Shown: positions 23,141 to 35,379 of the stretch, one piece after another | How positions within the stretch are numbered: the stretch's first letter is position 1 | Layout of the letters: the number at the start of each line of letters is the position of its first letter | Assembly: GCA_948146395.1 (NCBI GenBank) | Contig: OX411549.1 | Coordinates: forward strand, 22,204,990 to 22,268,989 | DNA length: 64,000 nucleotides | Source: Fragum whitleyi | Lineage: Eukaryota > Mollusca > Bivalvia > Cardiida > Cardiidae | Direction of reading: 5' to 3' | Position numbers and translations under genes: made by a program | Notes under the pieces: generated by a model | Seen by the model: only the letters and a program-made list of their open reading frames with translations | Told to the model about the DNA's origin: nothing | Database searches by the model: none

Positions 23141-26100
23141 CTTGACCTATCGACCCGGAACTCTGGGCATTGCAGGTTGGGGTGGTCCCCTGGTCTGTCG
23201 CGCGAGCCCAGACCAGACCGCACGCCCGGAGCCAATGCTCTATGCCGCCCAAATTGGCATACCTGGCCAAACGGGTCGACCTTGACCTTGACTGATCGAC
23301 CCGAAACTCGGAGCGTTGCAGGTTCAGGTGGTCCCGTGGTCGCATGCGCGAGCCCAGGTCAGACCGCACAGCAGAAGGGTATGCCGTTCGCGCTTGAAAA
23401 GACCAAAACAGGCCCAAAGGCCTTGACTGTTGGCAACTTGGTAGGCAGTTTTCTACCCCTTTGCCTTGACCCATCGACCCGAAACTCGGAGTGTTGCAGA
23501 TTCGGGTGGTCCCCTGGTCACTCGCGCGAGCCCAGGTCAGATCGCTCAGCCCAAGGGTACGCGGTTCACTGCTGAAAAACCCTAACATACCCAAAGGCCT
23601 TGACTGTTGGCAACTTGGTAGGCAGTTTTCTACCCCTTTGCCTTGACCCATCGACCCGAAACTCGGAGCGTTGCAGGTTCAGATGGTCCCCCGGTCACTC
23701 GCGCGAGCCCAGGTCAGGCAGCACAGCAGAAAGGTATGCGGTTCGCGTTTGAAAAGACCAAAACAAGCCCAATTACTTCACTTTTGGGCCACTTGGTACG
23801 CAGTTTTTCTACCCCTTAGGCTTGACCTATCGACCCGGAACTCTGGGCATTGCAGGTTGGGGTGGTCCCCTGGTCTGTCGCGCGAGCCCAGACCAGACCG
23901 CACGCCCGGAGCCAATGCTCTATGCCGCCCAAATTGGCATACCTGGCCAAACGGGTCGACCTTGACCTTGACTGATCGACCCGAAACTCGGAGCGTTGCA
24001 GGTTCAGGTGGTCCCGTGGTCGCATGCGCGAGCCCAGGTCAGACCGCACAGCAGAAGGGTATGCGGTTCGCGCTTGAAAAGACCAAAACAGGCCCAAAGG
24101 CCTTGACTGTTGGCAACTTGGTAGGCAGTTTTCTACCCCTTTGCCTTGACCCATCGACCCGAAACTCGGAGTGTTGCAGGTTCGGGTGGTCCCCTGGTCA
24201 CTCGCGCGAGCCCAGGTCAGATCGCTCAGCCCAAGGGTACGCGGTTCACTGCTGAAAAACCCTAACATACCCAAAGGCCTTGACTGTTGGCAACTTGGTA
24301 GGCAGTTTTCTACCCCTTTGCCTTGACCCATCGACCCGAAACTCGGAGCGTTGCAGGTTCAGATGGTCCCCCGGTCACTCGCGCGAGCCCAGGTCAGGCA
24401 GCACAGCAGAAAGGTATGCGGTTCGCGTTTGAAAAGACCAAAACAAGCCCAATTACTTCACTTTTGGGCCACTTGGTACGCAGTTTTTCTACCCCTTAGG
24501 CTTGACCTATCGACCCGGAACTCTGGGCATTGCAGGTTGGGGTGGTCCCCTGGTCTGTCGCACGAGCCCAGACCAGACCGCACGCCCGGAGCCAATGCTC
24601 TATGCCGCCCAAATTGGCATACCTGGCCAAACGGGTCGACCTTGACCTTGACTGATCGACCCGAAACTCGGAGCGTTGCAGGTTCAGGTGGTCCCGTGGT
24701 CGCATGCGCGAGCCCAGGTCAGACCGCACAGCAGAAGGGTATGCGGTTCGCGCTTGAAAAGACCAAAACAGGCCCAAAGGCCTTGACTGTTGGCAACTTG
24801 GTAGGCAGTTTTCTACCCCTTTGCCTTGACCCATCGACCCGAAACTCGGAGTGTTGCAGGTTCGGGTGGTCCCCTGGTCACTCGCGCGAGCCCAGGTCAG
24901 ATCGCTCAGCCCAAGGGTACGCGGTTCACTGCTGAAAAACCCTAACATACCCAAAGGCCTTGACTGTTGGCAACTTGGTAGGCAGTTTTCTACCCCTTTG
25001 CCTTGACCCATCGACCCGAAACTCGGAGCGTTGCAGGTTCAGATGGTCCCCCGGTCACTCGCGCGAGCCCAGGTCAGGCAGCACAGCAGAAAGGTATGCG
25101 GTTCGCGTTTGAAAAGACCAAAACAAGCCCAATTACTTCACTTTTGGGCCACTTGGTACGCAGTTTTTCTACCCCTTAGGCTTGACCTATCGACCCGGAA
25201 CTCTGGGCATTGCAGGTTGGGGTGGTCCCCTGGTCTGTCGCGCGAGCCCAGACCAGACCGCACGTCCGGAGCCAATGCTCTATGCCGCCCAAATTGGCAT
25301 ACCTGGCCAAACGGGTCGACCTTGACCTTGACTGATCGACCCGAAACTCGGAGCGTTGCAGGTTCAGGTGGTCCCGTGGTCGCATGCGCGAGCCCAGGTC
25401 AGACCGCACAGCAGAAGGGTATGCGGTTCGCGCTTGAAAAGACCAAAACAGGCCCAAAGGCCTTGACTGTTGGCAACTTGGTAGGCAGTTTTCTACCCCT
25501 TTGCCTTGACCCATCGACCCGAAACTCGGAGTGTTGCAGGTTCGGGTGGTCCCCTGGTCACTCGCGCGAGCCCAGGTCAGATCGCTCAGCCCAAGGGTAC
25601 GCGGTTCACTGCTGAAAAACCCTAACATACCCAAAGGCCTTGACTGTTGGCAACTTGGTAGGCAGTTTTCTACCCCTTTGCCTTGACCCATCGACCCGAA
25701 ACTCGGAGCGTTGCAGGTTCAGATGGTCCCCCGGTCACTCGCGCGAGCCCAGGTCAGGCAGCACAGCAGAAAGGTATGCGGTTCGCGTTTGAAAAGACCA
25801 AAACAAGCCCAATTACTTCACTTTTGGGCCACTTGGTACGCAGTTTTTCTACCCCTTAGGCTTGACCTATCGACCCGGAACTCTGGGCATTGCAGGTTGG
25901 GGTGGTCCCCTGGTCTGTCGCGCGAGCCCAGACCAGACCGCACGCCCGGAGCCAATGCTCTATGCCGCCCAAATTGGCATACCTGGCCAAACGGGTCGAC
26001 CTTGACCTTGACTGATCGACCCGAAACTCGGAGCGTTGCAGGTTCAGGTGGTCCCGTGGTCGCATGCGCGAGCCCAGGTCAGACCGCACAGCAGAAGGGT

Positions 26101-27220
26101 ATGCGGTTCGCGCTTGAAAAGACCAAAACAGGCCCAAAGGCCTTGACTGTTGGCAACTTGGTAGGCAGTTTTCTACCCCTTTGCCTTGACCCATCAACCC
26201 GAAACTCGGAGTGTTGCAGGTTCGGGTGGTCCCCTGGTCACTCGCGCGAGCCCAGGTCAGATCGCTCAGCCCAAGGGTACGCGGTTCACTGCTGAAAAAC
26301 CCTAACATACCCAAAGGCCTTGACTGTTGGCAACTTGGTAGGCAGTTTTCTACCCCTTTGCCTTGACCCATCGACCCGAAACTCGGAGCGTTGCAGGTTC
26401 AGATGGTCCCCCGGTCACTCGCGCGAGCCCAGGTCAGGCAGCACAGCAGAAAGGTATGCGGTTCGCGTTTGAAAAGACCAAAACAAGCCCAATTACTTCA
26501 CTTTTGGGCCACTTGGTACGCAGTTTTTCTACCCCTTAGGCTTGACCTATCGACCCGGAACTCTGGGCATTGCAGGTTGGGGTGGTCCCCTGGTCTGTCG
26601 CGCGAGCCCAGACCAGACCGCACGCCCGGAGCCAATGCTCTATGCCGCCCAAATTGGCATACCTGGCCAAACGGGTCGACCTTGACCTTGACTGATCGAC
26701 CCGAAACTCGGAGCGTTGCAGGTTCAGGTGGTCCCGTGGTCGCATGCGCGAGCCCAGGTCAGACCGCACAGCAGAAGGGTATGCGGTTCGCGCTTGAAAA
26801 GACCAAAACAGGCCCAAAGGCCTTGACTGTTGGCAACTTGGTAGGCAGTTTTCTACCCCTTTGCCTTGACCCATCAACCCGAAACTCGGAGTGTTGCAGG
26901 TTCGGGTGGTCCCCTGGTCACTCGCGCGAGCCCAGGTCAGATCGCTCAGCCCAAGGGTACGCGGTTCACTGCTGAAAAACCCTAACATACCCAAAGGCCT
27001 TGACTGTTGGCAACTTGGTAGGCAGTTTTCTACCCCTTTGCCTTGACCCATCGACCCGAAACTCGGAGCGTTGCAGGTTCAGATGGTCCCCCGGTCACTC
27101 GCGCGAGCCCAGGTCAGGCAGCACAGCAGAAAGGTATGCGGTTCGCGTTTGAAAAGACCAAAACAAGCCCAATTACTTCACTTTTGGGCCACTTGGTACG
27201 CAGTTTTTCTACCCCTTAGG
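23141..27220 (+). repeat. HOR units 35-40 (six 680-bp copies)
   Basis: Six full copies with few differences: C at 23385, A near 23500, A near 24562, T near 25265, and A at 26196 and 26876. The last two are the same CATCGACC-to-CATCAACC change in adjacent units, which suggests a one-unit duplication. Confidence 0.93.
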
Positions 27221-28580
27221 CTTGACCTATTGACCCGGAACTCTGGGCATTGCAGGTTGGGGTTGTCCCCTGGTCTGTCGCGCGAGCCCAGACCAGACCG
27301 CACGCCCGGAGCCAATGCTCTATGCCGCCCAAATTGGCATACCTGGCCAAACGGGTCGACCTTGACCTTGACTGATCGACCCGAAACTCGGAGCGTTGCA
27401 GGTTCAGGTGGTCCCGTGGTCGCATGCGCGAGCCCAGGTCAGACCGCACAGCAGAAGGGTATGCGGTTCGCGCTTGAAAAGACCAAAACAGGCCCAAAGG
27501 CCTTGACTGTTGGCAACTTGGTAGGCAGTTTTCTACCCCTTTGCCTTGACCAATCTACCTTAAACTCGGAGTGTTGCAGGTTCGGGTGGTCCCCTGGTCA
27601 CTCGCGCGAGCCCAGGTCAGATCGCTCAGCCCAAGGGTACGCGGTTCACTGCTGAAAAACCCTAACATACCCAAAGGCCTTGACTGTTGGCAACTTGGTA
27701 GGCAGTTTTCTACCCCTTTGCCTTGACCAATCGACCCGAAACTCGGAGCGTTGCAGGTTCAGATGGTCCCCCGGTCACTCGCGCGAGCCCAGGTCAGGCA
27801 GCACAGCAGAAAGGTATGCGGTTCGCGTTTGAAAAGACCAAAACAAGCCCAATTACTTCACTTTTGGGCCACTTGGTACGCAGTTTTTCTACCCCTTAGG
27901 CTTGACCTATCGACCCGGAACTCTGGGCATTGCAGGTTGGGGTGGTCCCCTGGTCTGTCGCGCGAGCCCAGACCAGACCGCACGCCCGGAGCCAATGCTC
28001 TATGCCGCCCAAATTGGCATACCTGGTCAAACGGGTCAACCTTGACCTTGACTGATAGACCCGAAACTCGGAGCGTTGCAGGTTCAGGTGGTCCCGTGGT
28101 CGCATGCGCGAGCCCAGGTCAGACCGCACAGCAGAAGGGTATGCGGTTCGCGCTTGAAAAGACCAAAACAGGCCCAAAGGCCTTGACTGTTGGCAACTTG
28201 GTAGGCAGTTTTCTACCCCTTTGCCTTGACCCATCGACCCGAAACTCGGAGTGTTGCAGGTTCGGGTGGTCCCCTGGTCACTCGCGCGAGCCCAGGTCAG
28301 ATCGCTCAGCCCAAGGGTACGCGGTTAACTGCTGAAAAACCCTAACATACCCAAAGGCCTTGACTGTTGGCAACTTGGTAGGCAGTTTTCTACCCCTTTG
28401 CCTTGACCCATCGACCCGAAACTCGGAGCGTTGCAGGTTCAGATGGTCCCCCAGTCACTCGCGCGAGCCCAGGTCAGGCAGCACAGCAGAAAGGTATGCG
28501 GTTCGCGTTTGAAAAGACCAAAACAAGCCCAATTACTTCACTTTTGGGCCACTTGGTACGCAGTTTTTCTACCCCTTAGG
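27221..28580 (+). repeat. HOR units 41-42, locally decayed copies
   Basis: These two units carry far more differences than their neighbours: 27231, 27264, 27552, 27556, 27560, 27561, 27729, 28027, 28038, 28057, 28327 and 28453. Four of these fall within ten bases (27552-27561), rewriting the start of monomer C. Several are not CpG changes. The length stays at 680 bp, so the register is kept. Confidence 0.9.
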
Positions 28581-31500
28581 CTTGACCTATCGACCCGGAA
28601 CTCTGGGCATTGCAGGTTGGGGTGGTCCCCTGGTCTGTCGCGCGAGCCCAGACCAGACCACACGCCCGGAGCCAATGCTCTATGCCGCCCAAATTGGCAT
28701 ACCTGGCCAAACGGGTCGACCTTGACCTTGACTGATCGACCCGAAACTCGGAGCGTTGCAGGTTCAGGTGGTCCCGTGGTCGCATGCGCGAGCCCAGGTC
28801 AGACCGCACAGCAGAAGGGTATGCGGTTCGCGCTTGAAAAGACCAAAACAGGCCCAAAGGCCTTGACTGTTGGCAACTTTGTAGGCAGTTTTCTACCCCT
28901 TTGCCTTGACCCATTGACCCGAAACTCGGAGTGTTGCAGGTTCGGGTGGTCCCCTGGTCACTCGCGCGAGCCCAGGTCAGATCGCTCAGCCCAAGGGTAC
29001 GCGGTTCACTGCTGAAAAACCCTAACATACCCAAAGGCCTTGACTGTTGGCAACTTGGTAGGCAGTTTTCTACCCCTTTGCCTTGACCCATCGACCCGAA
29101 ACTCGGAGCGTTGCAGGTTCAGATGGTCCCCCGGTCACTCGCGCGAGCCCAGGTCAGGCAGCACAGCAGAAAGGTATGCGGTTCGCGTTTGAAAAGACCA
29201 AAACAAGCCCAATTACGTCACTTTTGGGCCACTTGGTACGCAGTTTTTCTACCCCTTAGGCTTGACCTATCGACCCGGAACTCTGGGCATTGCAGGTTGG
29301 GGTGGTCCCCTGGTCTGTCGCGCGAGCCCAGACCAGACCGCACGCCCGGAGCCAATGCTCTATGCCGCCCAAATTGGCATACCTGGCCAAACGGGTCGAC
29401 CTTGACCTTGACTGATCGACCCGAAACTCGGAGCGTTGCAGGTTCAGGTGGTCCCGTGGTCGCATGCGCGAGCCCAGGTCAGACCGCACAGCAGAAGGGT
29501 ATGCGGTTCGCGCTTGAAAAGACCAAAACAGGCCCAAAGGCCTTGACTGTTGGCAACTTGGTAGGCAGTTTTCTACCCCTTTGCCTTGACCCATCGACCC
29601 GAAACTCGGAGTGTTGCAGGTTCGGGTGGTCCCCTGGTCACTCGCGCGAGCCCAGGTCAGATCGCTCAGCCCAAGGGTACGCGGTTCACTGCTGAAAAAC
29701 CCTAACATACCCAAAGGCCTTGACTGTTGGCAACTTGGTAGGCAGTTTTCTACCCCTTTGCCTTGACCCATCGACCCGAAACTCGGAGCGTTGCAGGTTC
29801 AGATGGTCCCCCGGTCACTCGCGCAAGCCCAGGTCAGGCAGCACAGCAGAAAGGTATGCGGTTCGCGTTTGAAAAGACCAAAACAAGCCCAATTACTTCA
29901 CTTTTGGGCCACTTGGTACGCAGTTTTTCTACCCCTTAGGCTTGACCTATCGACCCGGAACTCTGGGCATTGCAGGTTGGGGTGGTCCCCTGGTCTGTCG
30001 CGCGAGCCCAGACCAGACCGCACGCCCGGAGCCAATGCTCTATGCCGCCCAAATTGGCATACCTGGCCAAACGGGTCGACCTTGACCTTGACTGATCGAC
30101 CCGAAACTCGGAGCGTTGCAGGTTCAGGTGGTCCCGTGGTCGCATGCGCGAGCCCAGGTCAGACCGCACAGCAGAAGGGTATGCGGTTCGCGCTTGAAAA
30201 GACCAAAACAGGCCCAAAGGCCTTGACTGTTGGCAACTTGGTAGGCAGTTTTCTACCCCTTTGCCTTGACCCATCGACCCGAAACTCGGAGTGTTGCAGG
30301 TTCGGGTGGTCCCCAGGTCACTCGCGCGAGCCCAGGTCAGATCGCTCAGCCCAAGGGTACGCGGTTCACTGCTGAAAAACCCTAACATACCCAAAGGCCT
30401 TGACTGTTGGCAACTTGGTAGGCAGTTTTCTACCCCTTTGCCTTGACCCATCGACCCGAAACTCGGAGCGTTGCAGGTTCAGATGGTCCCCCGGCCACTC
30501 GCGCGAGCCCAGGTCAGGCAGCACAGCAGAAAGGTATGCGGTTCGCGTTTGAAAAGACCAAAACAAGCCCAATTACTTCACTTTTGGGCCACTTGGTACG
30601 CAGTTTTTCTACCCCTTAGGCTTGACCTATCGACCCGGAACTCTGGGCATTGCAGGTTGGGGTGGTCCCCTGGTCTGTCGCGCGAGCCCAGACCAGACCG
30701 CACGCCCGGAGCCAATGCTCTATGCCGCCCAAATTGGCATACCTGGCCAAACGGGTCGACCTTGACCTTGACTGATCGACCCGAAACTCGGAGCGTTGCA
30801 GGTTCAGGTGGTCCCGTGGTCGCATGCGCGAGCCCAGGTCAGACCGCACAGCAGAAGGGTATGCGGTTCGCGCTTGAAAAGACCAAAACAGGCCCAAAGG
30901 CCTTGACTGTTGGCAACTTGGTAGGCAGTTTTCTACCCCTTTGCCTTGACCCATCGACCCGAAACTCGGAGTGTTGCAGGTTCGGGTGGTCCCCTGGTCA
31001 CTCGCGCGAGCCCAGGTCAGATCGCTCAGCCCAAGGGTACGCGGTTCACTGCTGAAAAACCCTAACATACCCAAAGGCCTTGACTGTTGGCAACTTGGTA
31101 GGCAGTTTTCTACCCCTTTGCCTTGACCCATCGACCCGAAACTCGGAGCGTTGCAGGTTCAGATGGTCCCCCGGTCACTCGCGCGAGCCCAGGTCAGGCA
31201 GCACAGCAGAAAGGTATGCAGTTCGCGTTTGAAAAGACCAAAACAAGCCCAATTACTTCACTTTTGGGCCACTTGGTACGCAGTTTTTCTACCCCTTAGG
31301 CTTGACCTATCGACCCGGAACTCTGGGCATTGCAGGTTGAGGTGGTCCCCTGGTCTGTCGCGCGAGCCCAGACCAGACCGCACGCCCGGAGCCAATGCTC
31401 TATGCCGCCCAAATTGGCATACCTGGCCAAACGGGTCGACCTTGACCTTGACTGATCGACCCGAAACTCGGAGCGTTGCAGGTTCAGGTGGTCCCGTGGT

Positions 31501-32660
31501 CGCATGCGCGAGCCCAGGTCAGACCGCACAGCAGAAGGGTATGCGGTTCGCGCTTGAAAAGACCAAAACAGGCCCAAAGGCCTTGACTGTTGGCAACTTG
31601 GTAGGCAGTTTTCTACTCCTTTGCCTTGACCCATCGACCCGAAACTCGGAGTGTTGCAGGTTCGGGTGGTCCCCTGGTCACTTGCGCAAGCCCAGGTCAG
31701 ATCGCTCAGCCCAAGGGTACGCGGTTCACTGCTGAAAAACCCTAACATACCCAAAGGCCTTGACTGTTGGCAACTTGGTAGGCAGTTTTCTACCCCTTTG
31801 CCTTGACCCATCGACCCGAAACTCGGAGCGTTGCAGGTTCAGATGGTCCCCCGGTCACTCGCGCGAGCCCAGGTCAGGCAGCACAGCAGAAAGGTATGCG
31901 GTTCGCGTTTGAAAAGACCAAAACAAGCCCAATTACTTCACTTTTGGGCCACTTGGTACGCAGTTTTTCTACCCCTTAGGCTTGACCTATCGACCCGGAA
32001 CTCTGGGCATTGCAGGTTGGGGTGGTCCCCTGGTCTGTCGCGCGAGCCCAGACCAGACAGCACGCCCGGAGCCAATGCTCTATGCCGCCCAAATTGGCAT
32101 ACCTGGCCAAACGGGTCGACCTTGACCTTGACTGATCGACCCGAAACTCGGAGCGTTGCAGGTTCAGGTGGTCCCGTGGTCGCATGCGCGAGCCCAGGTC
32201 AGACCGCACAGCAGAAGGGTATGCGGTTCGCGCTTGAAAAGACCAAAACAGGCCCAAAGGCCTTGACTGTTGGCAACTTGGTAGGCAGTTTTCTACCCCT
32301 TTGCCTTGACCCATCGACCCGAAACTCGGAGTGTTGCAGGTTCGGGTGGTCCCCTGGTCACTCGCGCGAGCCCAGGTCAGATCGCTCAGCCCAAGGGTAC
32401 GCGGTTCACTGCTGAAAAACCCTAACATACCCAAAGGCCTTGACTGTTGGCAACTTGGTAGGCAGTTTTCTACCCCTTTGCCTTGACCCATCGACCCGAA
32501 ACTCGGAGCGTTGCAGGTTCAGATGGTCCCCCGGTCACTCGCGCGAGCCCAGGTCAGGCAGCACAGCAGAAAGGTATGCGGTTTGCGTTTGAAAAGACCA
32601 AAACAAGCCCAATTACTTCACTTTTGGGCCACTTGGTACGCAGTTTTTCTACCCCTTAGG
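28581..32660 (+). repeat. HOR units 43-48 (six 680-bp copies)
   Basis: Unit 43 continues the raised divergence (A at 28660, T at 28880, T at 28915). Later units return to the usual low level (for example G near 29217, A near 29825, C near 30496, A at 31220, A near 31340, T near 31617, T and A near 31683-31688, A near 32059). Confidence 0.92.
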
Positions 32661-33339
32661 CTTGATCATCGACCCGGAACTCTGGGCATTGCAGGTTGGG
32701 GTGGTCCCCTGGTCTGTCGCGCGAGCCCAGACCAGACCGCACGCCCGGAGCCAATGCTCTATGCCGCCCAAATTGGCATACCTGGCCAAACGGGTCGACC
32801 TTGACCTTGACTGATCGACCCGAAACTCGGAGCGTTGCAGGTTCAGGTGGTCCCGTGGTCGCATGCGCGAGCCCAGGTCAGACCGCACAGCAGAAGGGTA
32901 TGCGGTTCGCGCTTGAAAAGACCAAAACAGGCCCAAAGGCCTTGACTGTTGGCAACTTGGTAGGCAGTTTTCTACCCCTTTGCCTTGACCCATCGACCCG
33001 AAACTCGGAGTGTTGCAGGTTCGGGTGGTCCCCTTGTCACTCGCGCGAGCCCAGGTCAGATCGCTCAGCCCAAGGGTACGCGGTTCACTGCTGAAAAACC
33101 CTAACATACCCAAAGGCCTTGACTGTTGGCAACTTGGTAGGCAGTTTTCTACCCCTTTGCCTTGACCCATCGACCCGAAACTCGGAGCGTTGCAGGTTCA
33201 GATGGTCCCCCGGTCACTCGCGCGAGCCCAGGTCAGGCAGCACAGCAGAAAGGTATGGGGTTCGCGTTTGAAAAGACCAAAACAAGCCCAATTACTTCAC
33301 TTTTGGGCCACTTGGTACGCAGTTTTTCTACCCCTTAGG
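32661..33339 (+). repeat. HOR unit 49, 679 bp, altered start of monomer A
   Basis: The start reads CTTGATCATCGACC instead of CTTGACCTATCGACC, a net loss of one base with one further change. It shifts the register of all later units by one base. The ATCATCG arrangement is closer to the CATCG of monomers C and D, so a short conversion tract plus a substitution is one explanation. Confidence 0.9.
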
Positions 33340-35379
33340 CTTGACCTATCGACCCGGAACTCTGGGCATTGCAGGTTGGGGTGGTCCCCTGGTCTGTCGC
33401 GCGAGCCCAGACCAGACCGCACGCCCGGAGCCAATGCTCTATGCCGCCCAAATTGGCATACCTGGCCAAACGGGTCGACCTTGACCTTGACTGATCGACC
33501 CGAAACTCGGAGCGTTGCAGGTTCAGGTGGTCCCGTGGTCGCATGCGCGAGCCCAGGTCAGACCGCACAGCAGAAGGGTATGCGGTTCGCGCTTGAAAAG
33601 ACCAAAACAGGCCCAAAGGCCTTGACTGTTGGCAACTTGGTAGGCAGTTTTCTACCCCTTTGCCTTGACCCATCGACCCGAAACTCGGAGCGTTGCAGGT
33701 TCGGGTGGTCCCCTGGTCACTCGCGCGAGCCAAGGTCAGATCGCTCAGCCCAAGGGTACGCGGTTCACTGCTGAAAAACCCTAACATACCCAAAGGCCTT
33801 GACTGTTGGCAACTTGGTAGGCAGTTTTCTACCCCTTTGCCTTGACCCATCGACCCGAAACTCGGAGCGTTGCAGGTTCAGATGGTCCCCCGGTCACTCG
33901 CGCGAGCCCAGGTCAGGCAGCACAGCAGAAAGGTATGCGGTTCGCGTTTGAAAAGACCAAAACAAGCCCAATTACTTCACTTTTGGGCCACTTGGTACGC
34001 AGTTTTTCTACCCCTTAGGCTTGACCTATCGACCCGGAACTCTGGGCATTGCAGGTTGGGGTGGTCCCCTGGTCTGTCGCGCGAGCCCAGACCAGACCGC
34101 ACGCCCGGAGCCAATGCTCTATGCCGCCCAAATTGGCATACCTGGCCAAACGGGTCGACCTTGACCTTGACTGATCGACCCGAAACTCGGAGCGTTGCAG
34201 GTTCAGGTGGTCCCGTGGTCGCATGCGCGAGCCCAGGTCAGACCGCACAGCAGAAGGGTATGCGGTTCGCGCTTGAAAAGACCAAAACAGGCCCAAAGGC
34301 CTTGACTGTTGGCAACTTGGTAGGCAGTTTTCTACCCCTTTGCCTTGACCCATCGACCCGAAACTCGGAGCGTTGCAGGTTCGGGTGGTCCCCTGGTCAC
34401 TCGCGCGAGCCCAGGTCAGATCGCTCAGCCCAAGGGTACGCGGTTCACTGCTGAAGAACCCTAACATACCCAAAGGCCTTGACTGTTGGCAACTTGGTAG
34501 GCAGTTTTCTACCCCTTTGCCTTGACCCATCGACCCGAAACTCGGAGCGTTGCAGGTTCAGATGGTCCCCCGGTCACTCGCGCGAGCCCAGGTCAGGCAG
34601 CACAGCAGAAAGGTATGCGGTTCGCGTTTGAAAAGACCAAAACAAGCCCAATTACTTCACTTTTGGGCCACTTGGTACGCAGTTTTTCTACCCCTTAGGC
34701 TTGACCTATCGACCCGGAACTCTGGGCATTGCAGGTTGGGGTGGTCCCCTGGTCTGTCGCGCGAGCCCAGACCAGACCGCACGCCCGGAGCCAATGCTCT
34801 ATGCCGCCCAAATTGGCATACCTGGCCAAACGGGTCGACCTTGACCTTGACTGATCGACCCGAAACTCGGAGCGTTGCAGGTTCAGGTGGTCCCGTGGTC
34901 GCATGCGCGAGCCCAGGTCAGACCGCACAGCAGAAGGGTATGCGGTTCGCGCTTGAAAAGACCAAAACAGGCCCAAAGGCCTTGACTGTTGGCAACTTGG
35001 TAGGCAGTTTTCTACCCCTTTGCCTTGACCCATCGACCCGAAACTCGGAGTGTTGCAGGTTCGGGTGGTCCCCTGGTCACTCGCGCGAGCCCAGGTCAGA
35101 TCGCTCAGCCCAAGGGTACGCGGTTCACTGCTGAAAAACCCTAACATACCCAAAGGCCTTGACTGTTGGCAACTTGGTAGGCAGTTTTCTACCCCTTTGC
35201 CTTGACCCATCGACCCGAAACTCGGAGCGTTGCAGGTTCAGATGGTCCCCCGGTCACTCGCGCGAGCCCAGGTCAGGCAGCACAGCAGAAAGGTATGCGG
35301 TTCGCGTTTGAAAAGACCAAAACAAGCCCAATTACTTCACTTTTGGGCCACTTGGTACGCAGTTTTTCTACCCCTTAGG
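33340..35379 (+). repeat. HOR units 50-52 (three 680-bp copies)
   Basis: Units 50 and 51 carry the GAGCG variant in monomer C that is also seen in units 3-5, 22, 28-29, 31-32 and 34; unit 52 has the usual GAGTG. G near 33258, in monomer D of the preceding unit, and G near 34456 are private. Confidence 0.92.
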
